This document shows positions 1-8,551 of a DNA stretch of 64,000 nucleotides, one piece after another; positions within the stretch are counted from its first letter, which is position 1; the number at the start of each line of letters is the position of its first letter. The position numbers and the translations under genes are program-made. The notes beneath the pieces were generated by a model. It was not told the origin of the DNA. It searched no databases and saw only the letters and a program-made list of their open reading frames with translations. Origin of the DNA: Mycolicibacterium austroafricanum (GTDB taxonomy: Bacteria; Actinomycetota; Actinomycetes; Mycobacteriales; Mycobacteriaceae); assembly GCF_000612725.1 (NCBI RefSeq), contig NZ_HG964454.1, positions 267,951 to 331,950 of the forward strand. Reading direction: 5' to 3'.

Positions 1-1
1 C

Positions 2-403
2 GGGTTCCGGTTCGACAACGGCGTGCTGGGCATTGTCGGATTCGTCGCGCTGGTGCTGCTGATCGGCGCCGCGCTGGCGCTGATCGGTGACCTGATCGGG
101 ATCGCCACCCAGAACCCCGAGGCGACCGCACCGATGATGCTCATCCCGCAGCTGACGCTCGGGCTGGCCTCGGTCGGGCTGCAGCCTGTCGAGCGGTTCC
201 CGGAGTGGATCCAGGGCTTCGTCCGCAATCAGCCGCTGTCCCAGTGGGTCTACGGCCTGCAGGCGTTGGCCGGAGACAGCAGCGGCAACGCGCCCGAGGC
301 GACGTTCGCCGTGTTGGGGCCGGGGCTGGCCTGGGTGATCGGCTGCATCGTGGTGGCGCTGGCGCTGCACACATGGGTGAGCCGGAAGAGACGGTCGGAA
401 TAA
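2..403 (+). CDS. drrB: DrrB-like ABC-2 transporter permease (3' part only)
   Basis: The last 133 codons of an ABC-2 type membrane permease are present; the 5' end lies outside the window. Two hydrophobic stretches are visible (about residues 8-28 and 103-122 of the visible part), separated by the loop ending in a 'FPEWIQGFVRNQPLSQWVYG' segment that is typical of DrrB/DrrC proteins. In M. tuberculosis DrrA (ATPase), DrrB and DrrC export phthiocerol dimycocerosates, and papA5 follows drrC. The same order is seen here. The stop overlaps the ATG of the next gene (TAATG), so the two are translationally coupled. The family is clear; the lipid substrate is inferred from order only. Confidence 0.85.
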   Translation, partial: GFRFDNGVLGIVGFVALVLLIGAALALIGDLIGIATQNPEATAPMMLIPQLTLGLASVGLQPVERFPEWIQGFVRNQPLSQWVYGLQALAGDSSGNAPEATFAVLGPGLAWVIGCIVVALALHTWVSRKRRSE

Positions 404-1257
404 TGACGCTCGAATCCCCGGAGTCCCTGGTATCGGCGCCGTACCGGCCCGGCGGCAGGCACCGCCGCGAGAAGGTATGGGAGAACTCGCCGAAGAGACT
501 GGTCCCGCAGGTGGCGGTGCTGACCGGCCGGATCCTGCGGCGCTGGAGCCGTGACCCGGCGACGCTGGTGCAGTCGTTGGTGATGCCCGCGGTGTTCCTG
601 GTGGCGCTCGACATCGTGCTCGGCGACGTCATCGAACAGGTCACCGGGCACAGTGGGCTCTACGGACAGGTGCCGTTGGTGGCGCTGGTCGGCGGGATGA
701 CGGGCGCGATCATCGGCGCGGTCGGCATCATGCGCGAGCGGGAGGCCGGGCTGCTGTCCCGGTTCTGGGTGGTGCCGGTGCACCGGGCGGCGGGGCTGTT
801 GGCCAGGCTGGCCGCCGATTTCGTCCGCATCGTGGTCATCACGCTCGTCGTGATGGTCGTCGGTCTGGCGCTGGGGTTCCGGTTCGAACAGGGCATCCTC
901 GCGGCGGTCGTCTGGGTGTTCATGCCCGCGCTGTTCGGGGTGGCGTTGTCGGCCGCGGTGCTCACGCTGGCACTGTTCTCCTCCAGCACCATCGCTCCGC
1001 AGGCGACCGAGATCGTCATCGCGATCCTGATGTTCTTCTCGATCGGCTTCGTCCCGCTCGATCAGTATCCGAAATGGCTGCAGCCGTTCGTCGAACACCA
1101 GCCCGTCAGCACTACGATCAAGGCGATGAAGGGCCTGTCCCTCGAAGGTCCGATCGCCCAACCTGTCTTGTTGTCGGTGTTGTGGGCGGCAGGCATCGCC
1201 GCGGTCTGCGCGGTGCCGCTGGCGATCGGATTTCGCAAAGCCAGCAAGCGTGGTTGA
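403..1257 (+). CDS. drrC: DrrC-like ABC-2 transporter permease
   Basis: This 284-residue integral membrane protein has about six hydrophobic segments after a 45-residue basic N-terminus. The body closely resembles DrrC of the M. tuberculosis PDIM locus, including the 'MRERxxGLLxRxWVxPVHRAxGL' region (about residues 110-132), the 'LGFRFxQG' stretch and the 'FVxHQPVS' segment near residue 230. It would pair with the upstream DrrB-like permease and an ATPase outside the window to export a complex lipid. I took the ATG at 403, which overlaps the drrB stop, rather than an in-frame upstream start inside drrB. The papA5-like gene follows after 45 bp, so one transcript is likely. Confidence 0.87.
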   Translation: MTLESPESLVSAPYRPGGRHRREKVWENSPKRLVPQVAVLTGRILRRWSRDPATLVQSLVMPAVFLVALDIVLGDVIEQVTGHSGLYGQVPLVALVGGMTGAIIGAVGIMREREAGLLSRFWVVPVHRAAGLLARLAADFVRIVVITLVVMVVGLALGFRFEQGILAAVVWVFMPALFGVALSAAVLTLALFSSSTIAPQATEIVIAILMFFSIGFVPLDQYPKWLQPFVEHQPVSTTIKAMKGLSLEGPIAQPVLLSVLWAAGIAAVCAVPLAIGFRKASKRG

Positions 1258-1302
1258 TCGGTTGGCCACCCCCACTTTGACGCAGCAGGGAGTCTGACAC
1301 TC

Positions 1303-2553
1303 ATGTTTCCTTCATCGGGCATCCGTAAGCTCGCGCGCAGCGAGGAGATGTTCGCCGAGACGCACAACTTCATCGGCCTGGCCGCACACGTGAAGGGGTC
1401 GATGGACGCCGACGCGTTGTCGGACGCGTTCGACCTTCTCCTGCAGGCGCATCCGGTGCTCGGCGGGCACCTGGAGCAGCTGCCCGACGGCAAGTGGGAG
1501 ATCGTGCTCGACGACCTGATGCATCCCGGGATCGAAGTGGTCGAACTGACCGGCGACGAACCCGCGCCGCCGCTGATCTTCGACCAGACCGTGTCGCTGG
1601 TGCATCTGCGGTTGACGATCCGCGACGGGCAGGCGCAGCCGACGCTCTACATCCACCACAGCCTGGCCGACGGCCATCACCAGTTCAGCCTCGTCGAGGA
1701 GTTGTTCTCCACCTACACCGATCTGGTGACCACGGGCACCACCAAGCCGGTCGAGGTACATCCCGCTCCCGAGCCGCTCGAGGTGATCCTGGCCAACCGG
1801 GGCGTGGAGAAGCGGACCCGGTCCGGCCTGGAACGCCTGCTCGCCGCGATGTTCGTCTACGACCTGCCCCCGTCGCGGCGCGCCCCGTCGGATGTCAATC
1901 CTGTTCTGCCGCAACTGGTTCCGATGGCCTATTGCACGCTCTCGGAGCAGGACACCGAGAAGATCATCGCGTTCTGCCGGGCCAACAAGCTAGGCCTGAA
2001 CAGTCTGTTGTCGGCGGCCGTGCTGATGGCCGAGTGGAACGTGCGCAAAACCCCGAACATCCCGGTGCCCTACGTGTATCCGGTCGATCTGCGGTACCTG
2101 CTGTCGCCGCCGGTGTCGGCGACCGAGAGCACCAACCCCGTCGGTATCGCGACCTACCTCGCCGAGATCGAGAAGGGCACCGACATCGCCGAGTTGGCCC
2201 GCGACATCAACGACACCTACAAGAAGGACATCGCCGAAGGCGTGATCCAGCAGAGTTTCCTGCACTTCAGCCCGCAGTACGTGGGAAACCCACCGGGCCT
2301 GCCGGACGTGGTGATGTTCACCGACAACGGAATCGTGCCGCCGCTGCGCACCCCGCCGGACATGGAGGTGGCCGCCAGCCACGGCGAGTTCTACTTCGCG
2401 GTCGGTGCGGGCATCGAGATCTACACCAGCAAGATCTTCAACGGTCAGCTGATGATCGAGTACCACTCGCACGGGCCGGACCGCGAGAAGTCCGTCGCGG
2501 CCATCGAGGAGCAGCTGCGCGCCGTCGTGGCCAGACAGTCCGGTGTCGGCTGA
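1303..2553 (+). CDS. papA5: PapA5-like polyketide-associated acyltransferase
   Basis: This 416-residue protein is of the condensation-domain acyltransferase superfamily. It carries the HHxxxDG active-site motif at residues 118-124 (H119 is the expected general base). N- and C-terminal halves match M. tuberculosis PapA5, for example 'VPYVYPVDLR' and 'GVIQQSxLHF'. PapA5 transfers mycocerosyl groups from a polyketide synthase to the two hydroxyls of phthiocerol or phthiodiolone. The position directly behind drrB-drrC is the same as in the PDIM/PGL locus. The substrate in this organism is unknown, because the polyketide synthases are not in the window. It ends 4 bp before the end of the convergent methyltransferase gene. 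Confidence 0.88.
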   Translation: MFPSSGIRKLARSEEMFAETHNFIGLAAHVKGSMDADALSDAFDLLLQAHPVLGGHLEQLPDGKWEIVLDDLMHPGIEVVELTGDEPAPPLIFDQTVSLVHLRLTIRDGQAQPTLYIHHSLADGHHQFSLVEELFSTYTDLVTTGTTKPVEVHPAPEPLEVILANRGVEKRTRSGLERLLAAMFVYDLPPSRRAPSDVNPVLPQLVPMAYCTLSEQDTEKIIAFCRANKLGLNSLLSAAVLMAEWNVRKTPNIPVPYVYPVDLRYLLSPPVSATESTNPVGIATYLAEIEKGTDIAELARDINDTYKKDIAEGVIQQSFLHFSPQYVGNPPGLPDVVMFTDNGIVPPLRTPPDMEVAASHGEFYFAVGAGIEIYTSKIFNGQLMIEYHSHGPDREKSVAAIEEQLRAVVARQSGVG

Positions 2554-2557
2554 CGGT

Positions 2558-3385
2558 CTAGCGGGGACCGTACGCGTAGCGGTGGTACTGCAGCGCGTTG
2601 CGCAGCGGCGGCAGCAGTCGCACCGCACGCTTGGCCGCCTGCAGCCCCGGGCCGGTTCGGGAATACGTGCTGGCGTCGAAAAATGTTGTTGCGGCGAGCA
2701 ATCGGATGTCGGGCAGCTTGCTCAGGATGTCCTGCGGGCTGTTGACGGCCCAGTACAACACCGATCCGGAAGTGCGGACCAGGGACTGCGACTTCTGAGA
2801 TTTGATCGCCAGCCAGTTGAAGAAGTCGATCTGCAGCTCACCCGCGCCGAAGCGGTCGATGAAACGCCGCAGCAACGCGATGCCCTCGTCCTCGGTCAGG
2901 TACATGCTGATGCCCTCGGCGATCAGCAGCGTGGGGCGATCGGCCGGGATCTCGTCGAGCCAGTTCGGCTCGGTCGCCGGCGTCGCGATCAGCTGGTAGT
3001 TGGGCCGGGTCGGGTAGATCTGCTCGCGCAGCGCGATCACCTGCGGGAAATCCACGTCGTACCAACGCACGTCGGGTCCGGGGTCGACGCGGAACACGCG
3101 GCAGTCCAGACCGCAGCCCAGGTGCACCACGGTGCACTCGGGGTGCGCGGCGATGAACTCGCGGACCCAGCCGTCGTAGAGCGCGGTGCGAACGGTGAAC
3201 AGCGGCGCCCACTTCGGCGTGATCTCGAGTTCGCGCCAATCGAAATCGAGTTTGTCGATGGCGGCCTTGGCGAACCGGTCGCCGAGCACGGGGCGGTCGA
3301 AGTCGGCGTCGAGTGCCTTCAGGTAGAGGGTCGACAGCATGGTCTTCGCCGGGCCGCTGAGGTCAACCGGAACTTTGTTGCTCAC
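2558..3385 (-). CDS. LCMT-family SAM-dependent methyltransferase
   Basis: This 275-residue protein belongs to the leucine-carboxyl-methyltransferase-like family that is expanded in mycobacteria. The SAM-binding motif I is 'VVHLGCGLDCR' (about residues 86-96), followed by the acidic 'YDVDFPQVI' motif that contacts the ribose, and an 'ADRPTLLIAEGISMYL' strand typical of these enzymes. Members have been linked to O-methylation in lipid or secondary-metabolite pathways, but the substrate here is not known. It is convergent with papA5 and divergent from the flavodoxin-like gene. A second, equally long relative lies at 14648-15475. The start is ATG with the usual MT family N-terminus. Confidence 0.8.
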   Translation of the reverse strand: MSNKVPVDLSGPAKTMLSTLYLKALDADFDRPVLGDRFAKAAIDKLDFDWRELEITPKWAPLFTVRTALYDGWVREFIAAHPECTVVHLGCGLDCRVFRVDPGPDVRWYDVDFPQVIALREQIYPTRPNYQLIATPATEPNWLDEIPADRPTLLIAEGISMYLTEDEGIALLRRFIDRFGAGELQIDFFNWLAIKSQKSQSLVRTSGSVLYWAVNSPQDILSKLPDIRLLAATTFFDASTYSRTGPGLQAAKRAVRLLPPLRNALQYHRYAYGPR

Positions 3386-3409
3386 GTGTGTGAGGCTATT
3401 GGAAAAGGG

Positions 3410-3428
3410 CCCGGCGTGGCACGCCGGG
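3410..3428. promoter_or_regulatory. Short GC-rich inverted repeat in a divergent intergenic region
   Basis: Arms CCCGGCG (3410-3416) and CGCCGGG (3422-3428) with a 5-nt loop lie between the divergent methyltransferase and flavodoxin-like genes, about 20 bp before the GTG at 3448. It could be an operator or a leader hairpin. No supporting evidence beyond symmetry and position. Confidence 0.35.
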
Positions 3429-3447
3429 TCGACGATGAGGAGAGGAT

Positions 3448-4134
3448 GTGCCGACCGTGACTCATTCGGGTCCGCCGCGGGTGCTGTTGCTCTACTACAG
3501 CTACACGGGACAATCCAAGAAGGTTCTCGACGCCGCGGCCGACGTGTTCCGCGCCCGCGGGTGCGTGGTGACCGAGGCGCCGATCGAGTTCACCGACCCG
3601 CGCTACGCGCAGCGGTTCTCCCGCTTTCCCATGCACCGGGTGTGGCCGGAGTTCTTCGGGATGCTGCCCGCCCAGACGCTGCAGCGCACCGGCGACATCC
3701 GCACCCCGGACGCCGTCCGCACCGGGGACTACGACCTGATCTGCATCGGATCGCCCACCTGGTGGGACACGGTGTCGATGCCGTTGCGGTCCTTCCTGAA
3801 GTCGCACGAGGCGCGGAACCTGCTCGACGGCAAGCGGTTCGCGGTGTTCGTGGTGTGCCGGCGCAAGTGGCGCAAGAACCTCGCCGGGGTGCGCAAGCTC
3901 GCCGAGAACAAGGGCGGCCGCTACGTCGACGGCATCCATTTCACCTACCCGGGCGGCGAACTGTCGTCGATGCTGTCGCTGACCAGCTACCTGGGGTCGG
4001 GGGAGTACAAGGACCGCTACCTCGGTGTGAAGCTGCCTCCCACCAACATCAACGACGAGCATCTGGAGGAATCGCGGCGCTTCGCGGCCCGCGTCGCCGA
4101 CAAGGTGTTCGGCAGACAACCGCAGGGGAACTGA
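3448..4134 (+). CDS. Flavodoxin-like FMN-binding protein
   Basis: This 228-residue protein starts with a flavodoxin-type beta strand and phosphate loop, 'LLLYYSYTGQSKKV' (about residues 13-26), and has the 'CIGSPTWWDTVSMPLRSFL' FMN-isoalloxazine loop near residues 99-117. It is probably an electron carrier or a quinone/flavin reductase-like protein. The GTG start at 3448 is preceded by a purine-rich GAGGAGAGG. It is the first of three tightly spaced plus-strand genes: the DUF2505 gene begins 4 bp downstream and the nitroreductase 2 bp after that. The set suggests a small flavin-dependent operon of unknown substrate. Confidence 0.72.
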   Translation: MPTVTHSGPPRVLLLYYSYTGQSKKVLDAAADVFRARGCVVTEAPIEFTDPRYAQRFSRFPMHRVWPEFFGMLPAQTLQRTGDIRTPDAVRTGDYDLICIGSPTWWDTVSMPLRSFLKSHEARNLLDGKRFAVFVVCRRKWRKNLAGVRKLAENKGGRYVDGIHFTYPGGELSSMLSLTSYLGSGEYKDRYLGVKLPPTNINDEHLEESRRFAARVADKVFGRQPQGN

Positions 4135-4138
4135 GGCC

Positions 4139-4654
4139 GTGGCGCGCTCCTTCGACGTGATTACCGAGGCGGCGGCCGGTGTCGCCGATGTCCTCGCCGC
4201 CTTCGGCGACCGTGACTACTGGCTGGCCCGGCTGGCCGCCTACGGCGGGGACTCGATGTCGCTGGATTCGCTGGTTGTCGATGCCGAGGGCACGGTGGTC
4301 GTGCAGACCACCCAGGATCTGCGCCAGGACATGCTGCCCGGCGGGATCGCCCGGATGCTGCCGGGCGACACCAAGATCATGCGTACCGAATCATGGCGGG
4401 CGGCCGGCGACCGGAGGCGCGGCGAGGCCCACGGTGAGTTCACCATCTCCGCGCGCGGGGTGCCCAGCTCCGGCTCGGGCACCATGTTGCTGACGCCCGT
4501 CGCGACCGGGTCCAGCCTGCGGGTCCGCGGCATGCTCGAGGTCAGGATCCCGTTGGTGGGCGGGCAGATCGAGCGTTTCGTCGCCGACCTGATCGCCAGG
4601 GAGGTGCCGCAGATGCAGCGGTTCACCGCCGAGTGGATCGCAGGGGAGGCCTGA
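4139..4654 (+). CDS. DUF2505 family protein
   Basis: This 171-residue protein resembles the mycobacterial DUF2505 family, a START/SRPBCC-like fold thought to bind hydrophobic ligands. The visible signs are an N-terminal 'SFDVITEAAAGVADVLAAF' helix region with the 'FGDRDYWLARLAAYG' segment, and a C-terminal amphipathic helix around 'IERFVADLIAREVPQMQRFTAEW'-like sequence. No catalytic residues can be assigned. It starts with GTG 4 bp after the flavodoxin-like gene and ends 2 bp before the nitroreductase ATG, so the three are probably co-transcribed. The exact function is unknown. Confidence 0.62.
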   Translation: MARSFDVITEAAAGVADVLAAFGDRDYWLARLAAYGGDSMSLDSLVVDAEGTVVVQTTQDLRQDMLPGGIARMLPGDTKIMRTESWRAAGDRRRGEAHGEFTISARGVPSSGSGTMLLTPVATGSSLRVRGMLEVRIPLVGGQIERFVADLIAREVPQMQRFTAEWIAGEA

Positions 4655-4656
4655 GC

Positions 4657-5376
4657 ATGCCCGAACCGATTCCATCGGCCGCGGAGGCGCTGGCCCGGCT
4701 GGACATGCCATTGGTCGAGGCGATGATGACGCAGCGGGCGATCCGCCGCGTGCTGCCCGATCCGGTCGACGACGAGATCGTGCTCAAGTGTCTCGAGTTG
4801 GCGCTGCGCGCGCCGACCGGGGCCAACGGCCAGAACTGGGAATTCGTCGTCGTCAAGGACCCCAAGATCAAACGGAAGCTGCAGCGGCGTTACCGGCTGG
4901 CGTGGCGGGTGTTCCACCGCACCTCTATCCGCGACATCGCGTCCTACGACGAGGAGATGGCCAAGAGCGTGCGGGCGATCGAGTGGCAGCTCGAGCACTT
5001 CCACGAGATCCCGGTGCTGGTCATCGCGTGCCTGCGGTTGTCGGCCAGGGAGGGCAAGGTGCCGTACGTGCCGATGCCGCACGCGGCGGCGTCGGCGTTC
5101 TTCGGCTCGATCTATCCGAGCGTGCAGAATTTGTTGCTGGCAGCGCGGGCGATGGGTCTGGGCGCCTCGCTGATCACGTTGCCGCTGTGGAACCTGACCT
5201 CCGCGCGGCGGGTGCTGAAACTGCCCACCGAGGTGACCCCGTGTTGCGTCGTCCCGCTGGGCTGGCCGCGCGGCCGTTACGGGCCCACGACACGCAGACC
5301 GGTGGACGAAGTTGTGCACCTGGACCGCTACGGCAACCGGGCGTGGTTCGGACCCCGCGGCGCCGATCGGCCGTGA
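4657..5376 (+). CDS. Nitroreductase family flavoprotein
   Basis: This 239-residue protein has the nitroreductase FMN signature: an early 'QRAIRRVLPDPVDDEIV' segment (about residues 25-41), then 'LRAPTGANGQNWEFVVVKD' with the Asn/Gln/Trp characteristic of FMN binding, and a C-terminal 'GWPRGRYGPTTRRPVDEVV' tail. Such enzymes reduce nitro groups, quinones or flavins with NAD(P)H, and some act as dehydrogenases in lipid pathways. I use the ATG at 4657, 2 bp after the DUF2505 stop. An upstream in-frame GTG at 4633 lies inside that gene. Substrate unknown. Confidence 0.82.
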   Translation: MPEPIPSAAEALARLDMPLVEAMMTQRAIRRVLPDPVDDEIVLKCLELALRAPTGANGQNWEFVVVKDPKIKRKLQRRYRLAWRVFHRTSIRDIASYDEEMAKSVRAIEWQLEHFHEIPVLVIACLRLSAREGKVPYVPMPHAAASAFFGSIYPSVQNLLLAARAMGLGASLITLPLWNLTSARRVLKLPTEVTPCCVVPLGWPRGRYGPTTRRPVDEVVHLDRYGNRAWFGPRGADRP

Positions 5377-5514
5377 CTTTGTATTGACGCAATCGTCACG
5401 TTCGGGGTCTCGACACGCGGTCTCCGATCTTTGCTAGACAAGGCGATTGGCGTCGGTTACGTTCCTTGCTGTTGGGGGACAGCATTTTCACAGACACAAC
5501 TGAAGGGGCATGTC

Positions 5515-6942
5515 ATGCCTGCTGCCATGAGGCCGTATGTCACGGCGGGCGTGGCGTTGGTGGGGGCCAGCGTCATTTCCGTCACGCCGATTGCACCGCA
5601 AGTGATCGCCGAGCGCGCAAGCGAGCAGTACGTCACGCTGACGGCCGCAGCGGGCGCCCTGTGCGAAGCCGAGAGCACATCGCCGTTGTGCACCGATCCG
5701 GGCCAACTGGACAGCGCGGTGACCACCAGCGCCGTATTCGGCGAGTCTTCGCTGGCCTACATCCCGGGCAACCTGATCAACGCGCTGCTGAGCATCCCGG
5801 CCTGGGAGATCCAGGCGATGGACAGGCTCGCCGACGCGATGATCGGAACCGGCAGCTGGCAGGTGTGGGGACCTACCAACGTGTTCGGTTTCGACCAGTG
5901 GGATCCGCCGAAGCTCAAGGCCTTCGTCGACATGCTGGTCCCGTTCAAGCCGTTCTCCTCGGTGCTGGGCGAGCAGATGAGCGTGTGGGCCCAGGCCAAC
6001 CTGCCGATGAACTCCGGATGCGCCGGAACCCCGGGTGCGTGCCCGGACATGAGCATGTTGCTCGCCAGCATGTTCAAGGTGCCCATGTCCCAGCTGTACG
6101 AGGGCTACACCTTCCCCGAGGCGGGTGAGCAGGGCTCGACGAACCCGTTCGACGGCTCGATCGTGCCGTGGGCCGGACAGACCGTGAAGCTGGAGCCCTG
6201 GGGCCCGTTCACGTCGAGCTGGGAGTGGCTGACCTCGCCGCCGGAGCCGGTGGCGACGGTGCCGCTGTCCGACTTCATCCGGGTGCCACTCAAGCTCGCC
6301 AAGTCGCTGTTCGACGCGTTCAACCCGTTCGTCCAGAACAGCGGCATCTTCAATCCGAAGAACGGCCTGGTCGCCGCGGTGGCCAAGGCGCTGGCGCCGC
6401 TGTTCTGCAAGAACTGCGACCTGGACAACCTGTACGACAACCCGTGGCTCTACGACAATTACGACCCGCACCCGCCGATTCCGGAGGCCGAGCCCGAGTC
6501 GGCGACCGAAGGTTCCGAAGCGGCCGCGGAGGTGGCCGAGGCCGCGGTTGACGAGCCGGTTCAGGAGAGCACCGAGGGTACCGAGGAGACCGCGCCGGCC
6601 GATCCGACCGAGGCGGCCGTCGCGAGCCTGCTGGAGAAATTCCAGAGCGCCGGCGCCGAGGACGAGGATGCCGACACCGAAGAGGCGCCCGAGGAGGCGC
6701 CCGAGGAGGAGCCCGCCGAGGAGCCGGCCGAGGAGCCCGCTGACGACGTCGAAGACGACTCCGAGGCCGGAGCCGAAGCCGACGAAGCTGAAGCCGACGA
6801 AGCCTCCGGATCCGGGAAGCACCACCTCGGCGAGGGTGACGAGGAGAACTCGGTGAAGTCGATCCAGGACAAGGTCGGCGCCGACAAGGAGTCCGATTCC
6901 GGTTCCGACTCCGGCTCAGGCGGAGACGGCGCCGACGCCTAG
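5515..6942 (+). CDS. Secreted acidic-tailed protein; stand-alone relative of the second half of the 9431-11737 protein
   Basis: This 475-residue protein has an N-terminal signal sequence (hydrophobic residues 9-28), a folded part of about residues 75-320, and a tail very rich in Glu, Asp and Ala (from about 330). The folded part aligns with residues about 335-565 of the PE-PPE protein at 9431: both have 'GSW' plus 'PTNV.G.D', 'PFKP', an 'ANLPM' segment with two conserved cysteines, and a C-x-x-C pair near the end. There is no PE-PPE hydrolase domain here. The tail contains 'LLEKF' and a basic 'GKHH' that recur in the paralogue. The ATG at 5515 with AAGGGG upstream fits the signal peptide; an earlier in-frame start at 5431 does not. 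It ends on a CTAG shared with the convergent SDR. Function unknown. Confidence 0.72.
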   Translation: MPAAMRPYVTAGVALVGASVISVTPIAPQVIAERASEQYVTLTAAAGALCEAESTSPLCTDPGQLDSAVTTSAVFGESSLAYIPGNLINALLSIPAWEIQAMDRLADAMIGTGSWQVWGPTNVFGFDQWDPPKLKAFVDMLVPFKPFSSVLGEQMSVWAQANLPMNSGCAGTPGACPDMSMLLASMFKVPMSQLYEGYTFPEAGEQGSTNPFDGSIVPWAGQTVKLEPWGPFTSSWEWLTSPPEPVATVPLSDFIRVPLKLAKSLFDAFNPFVQNSGIFNPKNGLVAAVAKALAPLFCKNCDLDNLYDNPWLYDNYDPHPPIPEAEPESATEGSEAAAEVAEAAVDEPVQESTEGTEETAPADPTEAAVASLLEKFQSAGAEDEDADTEEAPEEAPEEEPAEEPAEEPADDVEDDSEAGAEADEAEADEASGSGKHHLGEGDEENSVKSIQDKVGADKESDSGSDSGSGGDGADA

Positions 6943-7727
6943 CGGCGCCGTGCCGCGGCCATCCGCAGCGCGGGAAGCAGCAGTGCGCGAGGGGTGAAGC
7001 GTCCGCCGAGTCCGGTCAGCTTGGGTACCAGGCCGGGCACGACGAGACGCTTGCCCTCGCGCATCGCTGCGATGCCTGCTTCGGCGACCTCCTCGACCGA
7101 GACCGCGACCTTGCCGCCGGGTGGCTTCTCGCCGGCGATCTCCCACCATTCGGTGGGGACAGGCCCGGGGCACAGCGCGGTGCAGGACACCCCGGTTCCG
7201 TGCAGGCCTTCGTGTACCGCCTCGGAGAACGTCTGCACGTAGGCCTTGGTCGCCGAGTACACCGCGGCGCCGGGAAGTGGCTGGAATCCCGCGATCGAGC
7301 CGATGTTGAGCACCGCGCCGGCACCGCGCTCCACCATCTGGGGCAGCACGGCGTGAGTCAGTTCGGTCAGCGCCAGGACGTTGACGATCACCTGGTCGCG
7401 TTCGCGGTCCGGCGGAAGATCCTGAAGCAACCCGTTGGTGCCGAAGCCTGCGCTGTTCACCAGGCCTGCGACCGCCCCGCTGCGCAGCCGCTCGACTGCC
7501 TCGGCCCTGGCGGATTGCTCGTTGAGGTCCAGCGCCACCACGTCGACGGAAATCGAACGCGCCCGGCACAATTCGTCGGACAGGGCCTCCAGGCGGTCGC
7601 GCCTGCGGGCGATCAGCGTCAGCGAGTAGCCGCGACGGGCCAGACCGCGGGCGATGTGTTCGCCGATGCCCGACGAGGCGCCGGTGATCACGACGGTGGT
7701 GCCGGCGCTGGGTTTGGCAAGGCTCAT
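6939..7727 (-). CDS. Short-chain dehydrogenase/reductase
   Basis: This 262-residue classical SDR has the TGASSGIG nucleotide-binding motif (residues 15-22), NSAG at 91-94, catalytic Ser144 and the Tyr157-x-x-x-Lys161 pair. The Arg-rich 'ARRRDRLEAL' after the second strand suggests NADP(H) preference. It is likely an oxidoreductase acting on alcohols or ketones; the substrate is not known. Its stop overlaps the stop of the acidic protein gene by the palindrome CTAG. It is divergent from the alpha/beta hydrolase (41 bp between starts), so the two may share a control region. Confidence 0.82.
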   Translation of the reverse strand: MSLAKPSAGTTVVITGASSGIGEHIARGLARRGYSLTLIARRRDRLEALSDELCRARSISVDVVALDLNEQSARAEAVERLRSGAVAGLVNSAGFGTNGLLQDLPPDRERDQVIVNVLALTELTHAVLPQMVERGAGAVLNIGSIAGFQPLPGAAVYSATKAYVQTFSEAVHEGLHGTGVSCTALCPGPVPTEWWEIAGEKPPGGKVAVSVEEVAEAGIAAMREGKRLVVPGLVPKLTGLGGRFTPRALLLPALRMAAARRR

Positions 7728-7768
7728 GGGCCGCGATAGTACCCAGGTCCCCGTATACGCTGAGCGCG

Positions 7769-8551
7769 ATGCTGGAGGTAATCGACAAGGGATCGGTCAG
7801 CCAATCCCACCCTGTCCCACTGCTGTTCGTCCACGGGGCATGGCATGCGGCGTGGTGTTGGGACGAGCACTTCCTGGACTTCTTCGCCGGACGCGGTTAT
7901 CGCGCGCTCGCCGTGAGCCTGCGCGGCCACGGCGGCAGCCCCGCCGACAAGAAGCTGCGCGATCTGTCCTTCGAGGACTTCGTCGCCGACATCACCACCG
8001 CTGCCGATGCGCTACCGACGCGCCCGGTGATCATCGGGCATTCGATGGGTGGGGTGCTGGTGCAGCGGTATCTGGAGACGCGCGACGCCCCTGCCGGTGT
8101 GCTGATGGCGTCGATGCCCCCGCAAGGCTCCCTGAAGTCCGGGCTGCGCTGGATCCGGAGCCATCCGTGGCACTTCGCCAAGCTCACGGCGACCGGCAGG
8201 TCGCTGCCTTATGTCAGCACCCCGGAACTTGCCAGGGAGCGGTTCTTCTCGCCGGCCACACCCGAGTCCGTCGTGCGGCACTACGCCGCGCGGCTGCAGG
8301 AGGAAAGCGCCCGGATGGGTCTCGACGGGCTGGTGAAGTTGCCTCACCCGAGCCGCGTGCGCACCCCGCTCCTGGTTCTCGGCGCCGCCGACGACGGCGC
8401 GGTGACGCAGGACGAGGTTCGGGCCACGGCCGACGCGTACGGCACGGAGGCGCACATCTTCCCGGGGATGGGCCACAACATGATGCTCGAAGCGGGCTGG
8501 GAGGACGTGGCCGACCGCATCGACGTCTGGTTGCGCAGCCGCCGGTTGTGA
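7769..8551 (+). CDS. Alpha/beta hydrolase
   Basis: This 260-residue alpha/beta hydrolase has an oxyanion-hole 'VHGAWH' (about 21-26), the nucleophile elbow GHSMG with Ser92, an Asp in 'LGAADDGAV' (about 212) and a His in 'PGMGHNMM' (about 240). It has no signal peptide, so a cytoplasmic esterase, lipase or lactonase-like role is expected. It sits near BVMO, SDR and P450 genes, where an esterase would be useful for cleaving Baeyer-Villiger products; that link is inference. An 879-bp region without a convincing gene follows. Confidence 0.78.
   Translation: MLEVIDKGSVSQSHPVPLLFVHGAWHAAWCWDEHFLDFFAGRGYRALAVSLRGHGGSPADKKLRDLSFEDFVADITTAADALPTRPVIIGHSMGGVLVQRYLETRDAPAGVLMASMPPQGSLKSGLRWIRSHPWHFAKLTATGRSLPYVSTPELARERFFSPATPESVVRHYAARLQEESARMGLDGLVKLPHPSRVRTPLLVLGAADDGAVTQDEVRATADAYGTEAHIFPGMGHNMMLEAGWEDVADRIDVWLRSRRL

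Noticed and set aside
205..1257. A 350-residue reading of the DrrC gene starting at 205
   Set aside because: The first 66 residues are out-of-frame sequence of drrB; DrrC-like sequence and a coupled ATG begin at 403.
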